Below, one piece after another: positions 42,630-55,580 of a DNA stretch of 64,000 bases (its first letter is position 1; each line of letters opens with the position of its first letter). The stretch covers positions 124,001-188,000 of the forward strand of contig JAEPRB010000023.1 of NCBI GenBank assembly GCA_016758965.1, in the 5' to 3' direction. Source of the DNA: Circinella minor (lineage: Eukaryota > Mucoromycota > Mucoromycetes > Mucorales > Lichtheimiaceae). The notes beneath the pieces were generated by a model. It saw nothing but the letters and a program-made list of their open reading frames with translations, was not told the origin of the DNA and did not search any database. The position numbers and the translations under genes are program-made.

Positions 42630-45217
42630 TTATCCACAATACGAATTATCTACTTCTAAATTCACATGTAAACAGTATTTTTTAATATGATTTTCGATCT
42701 TATATTCCTGTTCAGCAATTGCTTCGCACTGTTCTATCGTCAAGTTACGAAATATTTTTCCTTTTATCACGTCCAGCATGTCGTTGATACCCTGGTATGT
42801 AATATTTGCAAGATCCTCTAAATGAAGAGTTTTGAGCCAGATCATATTCTTACCAATAAGACAAAGCATTTCGTCACCATCATCTTCCTTAACGACTTCA
42901 TCCATATGATTTAATTCGAGCTGCATTATCCTTGTATTTTGACCTAGTTTGATCAAAAAGTCTTTGAAACCGCGTGTTGTAATCTTGTAGGCTGCAGAAA
43001 TATTTTTAAGCTTGAGTGCTTTGAGAGTCTTGATTTCAGCAAATGTATTGAGAACATTGTCAGTAATGAATTTACATTCTTCAAATATGACAGTCTCCAG
43101 TACTCTTGTATTGTTGTCATTATTAAATTCAATAGTGGAAGGAAGAAGATGATAATTATTACAAGAGGAAGCATATGACTCGAATAACCGCACCATGCTC
43201 TGTTCAGCAGCAGCATCGTCTTGTTGTTGCTTTTGCTCCGTATCACCATAATTATACTGATAGGTATTTCGACGCAGTGCTTCTTGATCAGTATGATAAA
43301 AAAATTTCAATTTCTGAACAGGAGGTATTTTTATAAGTGTATCAACAACTGCTGGTATATTGAAAGAGTCTACAGCTTCAAAGGAATTGAGAGATGAATG
43401 GCTCGATTCAATGGAATTTAAAAAGAATTTTTCCATGACTCCATAGATATCTGCAACGTATGTCAAATGTTCAAGTCGGTCAAATGACAACATGTTTACT
43501 CCATAATTTGGAAGCAACGGATGTGGCTCACCATTTTCTTTTTGTTCAGTTGTCATGGACATATTAGCATAAATTTGCTCCAATGTCTTTTGATTTTTTT
43601 GTAGGAATCGCATTAATTGACTGATCGGTGTTCCAGAACCATGATAAAGATAGCTTGTAGGTGTAGATAAAATTCGCAATTGCCCAACAGTATCATTATC
43701 ATTTAATTGAACGGAAGAGGTAGTGGCTATTATTGGTGTAGTCGTCGTGGTTATTGTCGTTTTTGTTAAAAAAGAAGTATTATCAGTGTCATTGCTGCTG
43801 CTGTTTTTATTGTACTTCTCGTTCAAGTCGCTCAAGCATGGAAGAGTAATAACACCACGATTATTGTCAAAATAAAATATGTCCAACTTGGGACAATCCT
43901 CGAGTACAATATCGAAAACATCAGATGAACATTCACCTATTACCAGTCGTCTCAAATTGGGACACCAACGGACTAACGTTTTGAGTGGCTGACCTGTTAT
44001 CACCGATCTTGTAGAGAGACTAAGGTCAATAAGTGAGTCGTGCGAATCTTCTAAAAGTTCCAAATCACCAAGAGCCACGGGGAGTGATCCATTTACAACC
44101 ACATATGTCAAAACTTTGAGATTTCTACAATAAAATAAGATTTCGGCCAGCTTTATAGAATACTTGCACTCAGGAATTTCAAGATGCAGAGTCGTCAACG
44201 TATATCGAATTTTCCAAAAAGCATTTATAAATAACATTGTGGCGTTTTGTGTTCTGGCAAAATTTACTATCAAACAAATGTAATATACGTATGCAACTAT
44301 TATTATTAATAATGATGTTATGAATTGAATTTTTAAATGATGATACGTATAATACAGTAATAAATTACCATTTTCTCTTTACATGTATATATTATGTATA
44401 CCTTTACAATACATAGTAAAATAGTAGAATATGATAACCGCTTCTTTAAAAATATATATAATATAATACCTAGTAGTTTCAATTTTTCGATTTGTGCAAA
44501 GTAGCCGTTTTCCATATGCTCAAGATATTTTGACAACATAACAATACTGTGTGTGGGGAATTGAAGTTCTTTGATGTGTTTTGCTACGTGTGGTAATACA
44601 CGTGCAACAAGTGAACCTTGAAGAGGGTACGGATTATCCTTTACAGATTCCCACGCAGCCTCGCATTGCGATATGCGCTGACGCCACAGCGGTGATATAT
44701 ACATGAGGTTCACTCGTTCTTTTGTTGTCAATAGTGTAAAGATTTGAGCATCCAACTTTATAGGAAGAACAGCTAAAGGGTCTATCCGTCTTGTTCGTTT
44801 TTCGTCTGCAGCATTTCTGAGCTGTACCAACTTTCCGTATAGAGGATCGTCTTCTAATATCTTACTTTTTTTCAATGCTTCATCACATACTCGATATACT
44901 CTCTCTTGTTTTCCTTGCATGTCCAACACATTTGCCAGCTTTAAATAATTCGTTCCCAACTCTGGATGACATTCGATCATTTTTTTAATATCCTGAATAG
45001 CAGCATCAAATTTACATTGTCGCATAAGGCCATAGGCACGATGATCGTAAGCAATGGTAAGCTGTGACAGTTTAATTGCGTTGATAGCCACTGATGTAAG
45101 ATGAATAGTTTTGTCATAATCGAGCTCATTGGTTGATTTTTTTATTTCATCGAAGAAATCTTGAGATAATGCGGTATTTGAGCTGAGGGATTCAGGAAAC
45201 CTGTCATCTAGCTGCAT
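42630..45217 (-). CDS. TPR / F-box / leucine-rich-repeat protein (Dia2/Pof3-type architecture)
   Basis: Two exons (45217-44470 and 44266-42630) give 794 residues. An in-frame ATG at 45262 would add 15 mostly basic residues and is an alternative start. Residues about 20-150 form tetratricopeptide-like helices (AIKLSQLTIAYDHRAYGLMR, …DAAIQDIKKMIECHPELG). An F-box follows at about 155-205 (LAVLPIKLDAQIFTLL, then LMYISPLWRQRI). The remainder is leucine-rich repeats (TLHLEIPECKYSIKLAEILF, LKALKLKNISAAYKITTRGF, LKTLHLEDLANITYQGINDM). F-box proteins recruit substrates to SCF ubiquitin ligases through Skp1, and the LRR binds the target. The TPR-Fbox-LRR order is that of yeast Dia2 and fission-yeast Pof3. 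From memory, similar proteins are numerous in Mucorales. The specific substrate is unknown. Confidence 0.88.
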
Positions 45218-46984
45218 ATTTTTTTTTAACTTTTTGGCTTTGCTATTATATGTATCATACACATAGTAAAAAACATCATTTATTTTAATACATCTAATTA
45301 ACTATTCGTTTAATATTGGTAAATATAAAGCAACAAAAAGCTTCAAACTTTCTATTTTTTTTTTACCTGACAAAACAAAAATATAAATAAAAGAAAGGAA
45401 TGTTTATTCAAAAAAGTAATCCATTTGCTTTTTTAAATGTTTGATTTGAATGACCCGGAGTTAGGAATTTAAGTTTGAAAAAGAAGACTGTTACACAGTT
45501 TACGAATTAATTAGGCAGTTAGAACTAAAAACCCATTTTTGTGTGTACTTGAATCATATAAATGGAGGTAATGACGTTGTTATTTCTAAAAGGTATTATC
45601 ATATCATGTAAAAATTTGTTCTAATAATAACTTATTATATTATATTCTTATAATAAGATAATATGATATTCATATAAATCTATTTATATTGTTGTATAAA
45701 TACTACTATAATGTTCTGTTACACTTTTCACCAGTGTAACTTTTTTTTTTATTTCGTATACGTAACATCACACGCAAATAAATAAAAAATGACAAAAGCA
45801 TCGATTGTAACAACATAAATTAATTTCTTTACAAAGATAAGAGCGGCCTTATTGTAGTTTTCTTCTTCTTGGTATTGTATTACCACCAAAAATTCAAAAG
45901 AAATAATAGCTAATAAGATGATAATAGTGCAATTCGTGGTCTTTTTTAGTCTACGTATCCATGATTATAACGTTTTTTTTTTCATGCACAAGAATGTGTT
46001 ACCGTATTGTGACATTATTTGCTTTATAACAACAAAATCATAGTTGATAATGAATCGTTATTATTAATATAAAGTAAAATACCATCACAAACAATTTATA
46101 TTTTTCTTTTCAAAGAAATACGTATGCTTAATTTATTATTAGACCGTTGAACAATAGCCCAAAAAAATGCATCTTGGTATTAACTACTTTATTATGGTAC
46201 GTTTGAAGATCAATAAAAGAAAATGCTGGGTAGAAATTTTTTAGTGGGAAGTGGTTGCATGTTATTGCACTTATCTTACATTTGTCTATTTACGTTACAG
46301 GTCACTTCTTAATAGAATCATTTTCTGTTGTCAATTTGTAATTTTATTCCCCTACCTGATCTGCTTTATAATTATATCAATTTAATCTATATACTGTAAT
46401 ATTTTGAGCAATAACACTATCCGCCTGATTTGTATACTAGTTTTAGTAAGAATAATAGAGTGTACATTGGCCTACGACTGGAACATTAATGAATATTCCT
46501 GTGTTTATATGTGTTTTGCATGAAAGGTGAAAGTCTGCACGATGTAGCTAGCATGTGAGAAAAGGGAAGTTACCCATTTGTGAGAGATCGTAATTGAGCT
46601 TCTAGAATTGCACTATTTTTTATCGATCTTTGTGTTTTTGATGACGAATGGCAGAAAGTAGGGTGTGGGTATAATAACGACAACTGTGTTAACAAGACTT
46701 TCTAAAATAGTACCATGTGTACACGTACTAGAAAAATAGAAGTGGTTTTGGTGGTCTTGTTTAGGTCCTAGGTACTCTAGAGATGAAACTGTTTATTTTA
46801 ATTTCCATAATTAACTATGCATCGAGATCATAGATGTGGAAGCTCAGCTTTATCAATTGTTAATAGTGTCTATTCAAATCCTGGTAAATTTCACTACAAA
46901 TAACTAACTTTACAACTATACAAAGTAAAAATAATACGAAAATAACGACTGACGATTAAACTTGTACTTCAATGTACATAATTA

Positions 46985-47640
46985 ACACCACACCACAGCT
47001 AAAATGAGTACTAGAAATGAATGGATTTCCATGAATCTACATGATAATTAACGACATGAATCTCTATGAAAAGTGACATTTCATGCAGATTCATAGATCA
47101 ACGATGATTATAGATATTCATAGATATTCATAAATTAATAAGCAATAGATTCATTCAGGTTCATAGATTTTCAGCACCTAGTTTTTTAATGATACATATT
47201 ATACTTTATGAACATATGCATTATACTGTGGCTATAACATGGTTGAAACCACTTCTACTATATTATGATAGGCACTTTGAATAATAAAATTTTCTTTTTG
47301 TGGGTCATTAACTATATGAGATGATGAGAAGAGTAGTAAAAGAAGTGCGTGGGAATCATGGGTTCACAAAGTATAAGTATGCGATTTCATAGATTATCAT
47401 TCATATTTACAAAGCATGCATTTTCATTCATATTCATAGATATTTTTTTTATAGATATTTGTTCAGTTTTATGCAGATTCATATATCATTCAGAGTCATA
47501 CATTGTCATTCAGATTCATTATTTTTTTGTAATAGAGATCCATGGATTTATTTCCATGAAAATGAATGGTTGTCCTTTTTCATGCATATCCATAGAGAAG
47601 CATGGCATTTCATAACCTATAGATTCATATTAATAGAGAA
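46985..47640. repeat. Field of degenerate ATTCATAGAT-like repeats
   Basis: Short motifs of the form ATTCATAGAT, GATTCATAGA and TTCATATTCATAGATATT occur more than ten times, mostly on the plus strand. Reversed forms (CCATGAATCTACATG, GATTTCCATGAATC) are interspersed. Spacing is irregular, so this is not a clean tandem array. Frames across it are artefacts of the repeat. Confidence 0.7.
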
Positions 47641-47762
47641 TTAGGTAATTGCATGCAATTTTTAGCCGTGGTGCCAACACGATCTTCAATATAAATAACA
47701 GCATAACATTCGTCGTTTGGAAAGCAACTGACAACCCGTTATATATTATTATCAAAGAAGAA

Positions 47763-48240
47763 CATAAAATAAAGATGTACTAAGAGTATAACTTTATTTT
47801 GTCTTCTCATGGTTATATCAATATTATTGTTACTGTATCTTTGAAGTACATAGTCTTTGAATTTTTTTGAATTACTGTAAAGATACGAATATTCTTTTCT
47901 TACCGTACGTAGCAGTAACTTGTTGATACCCATTACATAAAATTTATCTGGAATATCAACAATACGTATAAACGGATCAAGATTGTCGCATGTTGGAATA
48001 CTTGGTAGTTGAATTCCTACTACGAATAATAAGCATTTGAGTTCCAAGATTATTTACAGCTTTACGTAACACATCAGAAAATGAATATATTTACCCATTT
48101 GAGTAGCTTGTCCTATTGCAATATCATACAAACATTATCTACTTCACCTGATACAATTCTGACATCATTATCTTGTTACTATATAGAACGTATAATCTCT
48201 TCTTTCTCCTCTGCTATCTTTTTGATTATTTGCAGGATAT
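47763..48240 (-). pseudogene. Possible gene relic, family unknown
   Basis: On the minus strand a protein-like frame reads …GIQLPSIPTCDNLDPFIRIV, then DKFYVMGINKLLLRTVRKEY and SKKFKDYVLQRYS. Upstream fragments in other frames (IIKKIAEEKEEIIRSI, DNDVRIVSGEVDNVCMIL) look like preceding exons, but joins could not be made cleanly. The composition is more protein-like than surrounding shadows. I recognise no family. It could be a decayed mobile-element gene. Confidence 0.3.
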
Positions 48241-48940
48241 TGATATGTTATTGTCAATAGATTATGTATCACGGTAATACAGTATATTTAAATTTGTAAC
48301 TAAGTTACATATATTATGGAAAGAAAAAATGTTGTCAATTTCTAAACTTTTACATAAAAGGTGGTTATCATAACTCCACAAAAGTATTATCAATACGTAT
48401 CAGATTAGTTACGTACTAAAAAAACTTTATATAATGATAAAAATGGTAACTATCACATTTTTAGGATATATCTACCTTTTCAAAAGTTATGTGATTAGTA
48501 GCACTTCTATGTTGTATGATGATAACAAGAAAGTCATAATAAGTGTGGCTTTTTCATTTTTAATTAAAAAGTTATTATAATTGCATATAATTTTAAATAT
48601 GAATAAATCATTATCAAATAATAAATAAATAAGTTTCCTGTCCAATATGTCACTCGAAGACTGCAATAAATAGAATTATCCATCTATTTCAACCCTTTTA
48701 TCAAAAGTACGTAGCCACCAAAAGCGGCGATTTTTCGTGACTACTTAATTTTTTTGTTTCTGAGCAAAAATCATTTTTACAAAAGGAACGCCATTTTACA
48801 CTGTCGTGTTTGCCGCTTGTCGAAAAAAAAAAAGTTATCTTTACTTAACGGGGAAATCCTTACAAAGAAACACCTTCGACATTTCCAACCACTTTTTCTA
48901 TTTTCGATCCTTCCATCGACCTTTTTAATTTATTTTTATA

Positions 48941-50668
48941 ATGTCTTCAATGAATATTTATGTACAAGGATCGGTTGAAAGTCAGGTATATAATTAAAAT
49001 TATTATTTTTTTTGGTGAACAATCGGATCGGGGTGTGTTGTTAGAGAAAGAAAGAAAATAAGCCGCATTTTTTTCAGTTATATAACCTCAGATGTAGCGA
49101 TATATATATGTACACACTAATGAGTGAAATGTAATATCAATTGAATAGATCCAAGATCTTGCATCATATATCTCTAATTTAAAGGGTGAAGATGGTGAAG
49201 AAAATGCTACCTATGTACAAGAAAATAATAAACTTTTGGCAGCAAAGAATAACGATGTTTATATTCAACTTGCAAAGGATGGTTCTCTTTTCTTGACTGA
49301 GAATGACCGAGGTTTGTTTTAATATCATTTATGCAAAAAAAAAAAAAAAAAAAAAAAAAAAATAGAAAAGCAAGCTTTCATATGTATATAAATATACTTA
49401 TTTTATAAATTGGGTGTGTGTATAATTATTTCAATAATATTATATAGAGGTAGAAGGTGCTTTTAATTTGTTGATCGTTGTTTCATTAAAGGCTGTAGAT
49501 CAAACTGCTACTATCAAGACTTTGATTGATACTTTGACTCAAACTGAAAGCTCCAAGACTAGTTTGAAGCAAAAAATGTAAACGTTTTGCTCTTATCATT
49601 TTCTAAAGATTTGATTTATAAATTGAAAGAAAGAGGAAAGAACTAAGATCAACCTACTTTTTATTATTATTCTAGTTTGCTTAACTTGTATAACGCATTG
49701 CCTATCGACTCGACTCTTCGTTATAATGCATTCTTGGCATTAGTAGATGTAACAGCTCAAGCTGACGAATTAGACTCTCTTTATAGCCAATTGGAACATA
49801 TCGACAAATGGATTAAGCAATGGGGTATTGACAAGGAAACTGAGCGACAATTGTATAACCACTTGAGTGAAAAGTTGAAACAAGCTGGTGAAGAGTATGT
49901 ATATTATTATTATTATTTTCTTTTGTTTTGTGGAATGGACATAATATGTGTATGTTATTAACACATTTAATAATTAAAATTAGAAAATTGTCTTTTGAAT
50001 TTTCTTTAAAGAAGCTTTCTACTTATGCTGAAGCATCATTTGATTCATCAGTTGAAACTTTGGCCAAGGAATTAATTTTGCAAGCTATCTCTATCGAAAA
50101 CTGGTTCGCTTTTGAAGAATTGTATCAACATCCAGCTGTTCAAAAGACCAAAGGATCCCCTGAATTTGAACTTTTAGAAGTCTTTTTGAACGGTTCCCTT
50201 TTGTCATACAAGAAGTTTGCACAAGCACATCCTGATTTGATGAAGCGTACAAATGAAGAAAATAACATTATCAAGATTCGATTGCTTGCTTTGGCATCCC
50301 TTGGTTGTGAAAACTTATCTCGTGAATTGACTTATGCTGAAATTGCTAAAAACTTGGAAATTCCTGAAGAAGAAGTTGAAATGTGGGTTATTGATGTTAT
50401 TCGTGCTGGTCTTGTTGAAGCTAAATTGGATCAATTGAATAAGACAGTTATTGTTCATCGAAGCATTTATCGAGTATTTGGCAAGGAACAATGGGAACAA
50501 TTGGGTACAAGATTGAATACTTGGAAGGAAAGTCTGAATGAAATTATGGCTGTTATTAGTAACGCAAAACTTATTGCAGGTGGTGCATTACAAGGTGGTG
50601 CTGCTGCTGTGGTGGTTGAAGATAAAACTCAACCTCAAGTTGAAGTTACTGTTTCTACCTCTAATTAA
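48941..50668 (+). CDS. EIF3M: Translation initiation factor eIF3 subunit M
   Basis: Five exons (48941-48985, 49149-49311, 49448-49577, 49676-49894, 49984-50668) give 413 residues with consistent phases. The N-terminal helical repeats include LKGEDGEENATYVQENNKLL and LLNLYNALPIDSTLRYNAFL. The PCI domain at about 215-370 contains NGSLLSYKKFAQAHPDLMKR, then LSRELTYAEIAKNLEIPEEE, VEMWVIDVIRAGLVEAKLDQ and TVIVHRSIYRVFGKEQWEQL, which form the winged helix. This matches eIF3m, a core subunit of the PCI/MPN scaffold that assembles the 43S pre-initiation complex. Budding yeast lacks it. An A28 run lies in the second intron (49335-49362). Confidence 0.94.
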
Positions 50669-51041
50669 AGAATAAAAAAAAATATATATTCGAAAGGAAA
50701 AAAAAAGTATAAATAATCTGTCAACTTAACAACAACAAACACTATTAAATACAACACACAACATACACAACAACAACACAAATACACAAATACACGCATT
50801 ACATATACAACAATACAACATCTTTTGTTTTCCTATATTTTTTTTTACGTATCCCCCAAAAACCTTTTTATTTTTTACTCGCTCTCTCTTCTCTCTTTCT
50901 CTCTTTCTCTCTCTTTTTTTTTCTTTCTTCTGTCACTTGTCATTTTTGTTTGTTGTGATTTTTTTTTTCCATTTGAAAATGAAAAGTTAAAGTAAAAAAA
51001 AAAATTGTATTATCATCAACAAAAAAAAAATATGTTTATTA
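50669..51041. other. Convergent 3' flanks (eIF3m / sulfite oxidase)
   Basis: Low-complexity DNA: CA-rich 50730-50820, then long CT microsatellites at 50881-50935. No gene is seen. Confidence 0.6.
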
Positions 51042-53098
51042 TTATTGTTCTTCAATTACACTCGTTGGTTTTACTGTGCGCCATGCACCATTTAATACAC
51101 CACGGAAATTCCATACTGGAAACTCTTGTTGTATATTACCTGCACTATCAACTATATAATAATCATATATTTTCATGTCAACTATCTTAAATTCAATAGA
51201 AACATTTTCTTTTTCAAAGAAATATAGATATAAACTTACCAGCTCGACTTACTAGTCTAACTCCAGCCTTCACATGTACATGAGCAGTCCATAAAGTCCA
51301 ACTCCATGTATATGCACTTGTTCGTTCAGCAATTGGTTGTGACTGAAGTTCTGCATGAACCCAAGTATTACCATCGTCACCCGAAACATCTATTTATATG
51401 AATATACATATAATATATAGTCAATATGTTATTTATTATTACTTCCATAATTTTATATATATAATGACCATATATATCATATAAATACATTACCAACACG
51501 TTGAATACTTCGACCACCACCTATATAAATTATATATTAAGTTTGGTGAAAAAGTTGTATAATACAATATATCAATATTATAATAGCATTTATCTCTATA
51601 CGTAAATTAAATGTACATAGCACCAACAAGAAGAAATCGTATACTTATATTATTATTACCTGAAAGTGCGTATCCTTGTACTTTAACTGGTTGAGCATTT
51701 GCTAAAATAGGTACATCAACAAGACCACTAGGAGGATCACATACAAATGATTGCACATTATATTCACCAATAGCAGGTGTAATTGACCAATAGTTTTCTG
51801 CATCATCTATACTTCCAACCTGTATTAAATTAATATTTAGATATCGTTAATTATATTTAAACACTTCTTTTTACATCTACATATGAAGAGAGACTTATAA
51901 GTACATTTTCAGGAAGAATCTTATAATCATGTTGTTGATAGTAAGCACTTGATTCTTTATCTTGGATACGAATAGATTTGAGAAATTTTACTGATCGAGC
52001 ACCAATATATCCAGGCACAACAATACGTATTGGATAACCATGATCTCTTGTTAAAGGGGCTCCATTCATCTTGATATAGATAATTGATTAATATTAGCTG
52101 AAAAGCTTTATTATTTGAATAGTTTATAATATATTGTATTTTACCTCATAAGCCAAAAGAACATCACCAAATTCATCCCTATATACAGAGAAATTTTAGG
52201 TGATTCGCTTTCAATATAATTTCACTACTTAACTCTTTTTAAATATATGACGAACAATAAATTACGTACACCGCTTTTGATAAAGGAATTGAAGAACCAT
52301 AGCATTCATCTTCTTCACACTTTATATTTTTACATATAATCATACAAAGGAAACAAAGTTAGTTAATTATTTTGTCTTTCTTTTCTCTATCACCCCCCCC
52401 CCCACATCCGGAGGGCGCGATTATTCATTTATATAGAATATATACCTTTTCAACTGACTGAAATGCAACATGAAGTGTTGCTGTATGACCCATTTGTTCT
52501 GTAATACCAATACTCTCTAACACGTCCTTAAGACGACATCCAGAATAGATACCATTGGCAACGGCCCCTGGTCCCCAAATTACGCCCTCAGTATGTTTAA
52601 CTTTATGAAGACCATCTCTACGATTTCCCTATAAGAATATATAAATACCTATATCAACATTATTTATAATACAGTAATTAATATTAATAACAATAAACTT
52701 ACTGCACACTATTCAACAATGGAAAATACAATAAAATTAGTTCATTATGATATATATTTAGTCTTATATTTAATATTTATTTGTTCAACAGAGAAAGATA
52801 AAAGAGAAGGGTTTACCTGCATAGCCATAACAATACTCTTTTTTTCGAATCGAGTTTTAAGTTCTTGTATCGTAAATCTCTTTGGTGTTGTTATATTGAT
52901 TCCTTCAATAGTTATCTTGTGTGACGCTTCATCTAGGTTGGGGATATTTCCATGGGATCGACAAAAGAAATATTTTTCTGGGGTTATAAAATTACTAATA
53001 AGGTCTTTTGGATTAGGTTCTGCATTAAAAGGCTTTTCTGTATGCACAATTAAATTTTTATCATCTCGTGAAGGGTCATGACTATAATCCAATGCCAT
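51042..53098 (-). CDS. Sulfite oxidase, molybdenum-cofactor enzyme without a haem domain
   Basis: Eleven exons give 398 residues in phase: 53098-52817, 52708-52703 (6 nt), 52628-52446, 52319-52270, 52178-52145, 52069-51875, 51819-51660, 51520-51494, 51389-51240, 51151-51042. The two short exons 52319-52270 and 52178-52145 join as VDEFGDVLLAYE. This list is complete at ten joined segments. Motifs are PFNAEPNPKDLISNFITPEK, the Moco loop MAMQ-CA-GNRRDG with the Mo-ligating Cys95, GHTATLHVAFQSVEK, YEMNGAPLTRDHGYPIRIVV then PGYIGARSVKFL, and the dimerisation domain YALSGGGRSIQRVDVSGDDG. The enzyme oxidises sulfite to sulfate. No cytochrome b5 domain or mitochondrial presequence is present, as in plant peroxisomal sulfite oxidase, and the C terminus (VIEEQ) is not a standard peroxisomal signal. 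The Cys-Ala of the Moco loop is supplied only by the micro-exon. Confidence 0.92.
52703..52708 (-). other. 6-nt micro-exon (TGTGCA) of the sulfite oxidase gene
   Basis: On the minus strand TTGAATAG|TGTGCA|GTAAGT gives a complete acceptor and a consensus donor around six bases encoding Cys-Ala. Flanking exons end at MAMQ and begin at GNRRDG, both phase 0, so the micro-exon restores the invariant QCAGNRR. Without it the molybdenum-binding cysteine would be missing. Confidence 0.88.
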
Positions 53099-55580
53099 TT
53101 TTTTTATTTACTTTTTTAAAAATGAATGAAAGGAAAGGAAAAGAAAGAAGAAGAAAACTTCCGAAATATTAACGTCATTCTTTGTTTTTTCCAATTCTTT
53201 TAATCTTATGGATGTATTAAAAGAACGAAAAATGGACCTGTTTTTTTTTCTTTATACATGAGTATTTCAAGTTATTATCATATGATGAGTGAATTTAGAT
53301 GAAAGTGATAGATCAGAGGAAAACATTCACACAGATAGTACAGGCAATGAGGTGTGTATGTGTGTACAGTATATGCTATGCTCCTTTGAAAAGTGGGACT
53401 AAGCGGACCTATCATCGTCCGCGGGAATCTGCATAAATTAATCTTTTGACATTTTTTTAATTGATACATACGTAATGTAGAACAATCCAATTTACACCTG
53501 CAGCAACGGATGAAAAAACAAAAGGTTTTCAGTACGTATTACACAACATTAACAAATCATATAATATTACAAAAAAGCTGATTGATTCACAAAATATATG
53601 GCTATTTAATTCGATATTTTTATTATTACGACTTTCCAAGTCTTATAAGTATTAAACAAATAGTGAGTAGTTCTCGCGTAATTTGTTTTATATATATCAC
53701 CATCATACAGGGTACATTTATATAGTATCTATCCAGAGTAAATGATATGGCTATAACAATATGGCTCATCAATATAACTTTATAATATTGTAGCGTATAC
53801 AAATTCGGCACGCTCCCCGTGTATATTATATTGGTCCTTGGTGTGATCTTTCTTGTTTAGTGTATTCTCGGTTAAATTATAATGATTACTTTCAATTTAA
53901 ACATGATTACGTATATGACACTGATCCCTTAAACTCCGTGATCAACAAAGAAAATAAGAATAAAAGTATCAAATCATAATAACATGAATCAAGAGAAAGA
54001 ATAAGGTGACATCCATGACTGTCAATAGTAAATTAATACATACGTACCTATCATAATAATGGCCCCTTTCTATTGTTAGCACAAGAATAAGTTTTAGGAG
54101 AGAGTTTAAACACTATTATAAAGCTACACAAATAATAAAAAACGCGCTCTTATTTGTTTTTTGTTTTTTATCTCATGACAATATGTTTCTTTCCCGTTTC
54201 TGATGCATCTTTTCCTTTGAAAATTAATTTATATAAGGAAAAGATCAACATCAAATCTAGGTTTATTTATTTATTTTTTACGAGCTAAAGGGGAAAGAGC
54301 ACCGGTAAACAAAACATTACAATCTTTGTTAATGATTGTTTAGATACTACTAATAAACAACACAGTTTATACATACATACATATATATCAGGAATCAACA
54401 TATTTCAATGTTTTTATATCAAGCAAACTTATATATTAATATGGTCAACATATTACATAATAATACTTTTTATATAGTTCTTTTCTGTTGAACAAACAAT
54501 AATTACTGTCATGTTATATAAGAAAAAGGAGAAAACAACGCATGTAATATTAAGAATATATTCTAATGACAATAATGCCACTTGATCAATCGTTTGTGTT
54601 GTAAAAATAATAATATTCAGCTATTCTTTCTTGTTTGTAATAGAGTTTGAGCAATCAAATACCAAGGGAGAGGGAAAACAAGAGATATGGGATTTCGTAT
54701 TGTTGCAATGTATGGCGATGTCTCCTTTTTCATTATCATGAATCACCTAATATAATCACACAGACAGCTATAAGTTAGGAGTACTGGGGAGTCCTTAATA
54801 GTGGTCTAATACAAATACGTAGTATGTACAGATTACGTATGTATGATAATTAAGACGAAGCAAGACGTCATGGTTAACTTCGCCACTTTTACCGGTGACG
54901 ATTTCTATTACACAAGAAGAAGGGCTCCGCTGGATCAATAAGGTCAATAATCCTTTTTTGTTAATGAATCCTCGGCTCTGTACAATGTACTACGTACATC
55001 TTGAGCCACGTATGGTGAAGATGTAGTACTATTGTTAGTGTAAACTTACAATAAAAAGATATAACATTATTGAGAACAATAAATATGTTATATGTAACAC
55101 AGTATTTGCGATAGACACAAAAAAACAAGTTGTAAAAAAAAAGGTTGTATGCTACTTGATACTTGAAGATAAAACATATGTTCACTTTTAAACATTTTAT
55201 TATTTATATTAATTACTATCAGAACAATAATAAAAATAGTGGGTAATTTCATGAACCACGAATAGTATTTGTACATTGAGCAACGTTTTAGTATATTTAA
55301 TGCTTGATATTATAATACGATATACTGAGGATCGACAAAAATGTATATATGAGATTTTTTTAAAAAAACATTATTAACTTTCTTTTCGCTACCAAGTATA
55401 TCAATGAGAAGTTGTTATAGTATTATTTTTAGCACGTTCTGAAAAAAAATATATATACGATTTTTTTTATTGTTATTATTATAAACACATATATAACTCA
55501 TTGCAGTTGAAGGAGGTTTTTTTTTTGTTCGGAAGGGAGAATGTCTTTTTGTACATATTTATGGCTCCATTATAGTAAAT
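53099..55580. other. Intergenic, AT-rich
   Basis: 2.5 kb without a supported gene. Small frames at 53278-53811 and 54961-55276 are unsupported. It holds the 5' flank of the sulfite oxidase gene (53100-53250, purine/pyrimidine-rich) and the 3' flank of the hydrolase gene. Confidence 0.5.

Larger units (their letters stand above)
45218..48940. other. Gene-poor AT-rich stretch
   Basis: 3.7 kb without a supported gene, apart from the repeat field at 46985-47640 and the possible gene relic near 47760-48240 listed separately. It holds the 5' flank of eIF3m at its right end (48700-48940). Confidence 0.5.
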
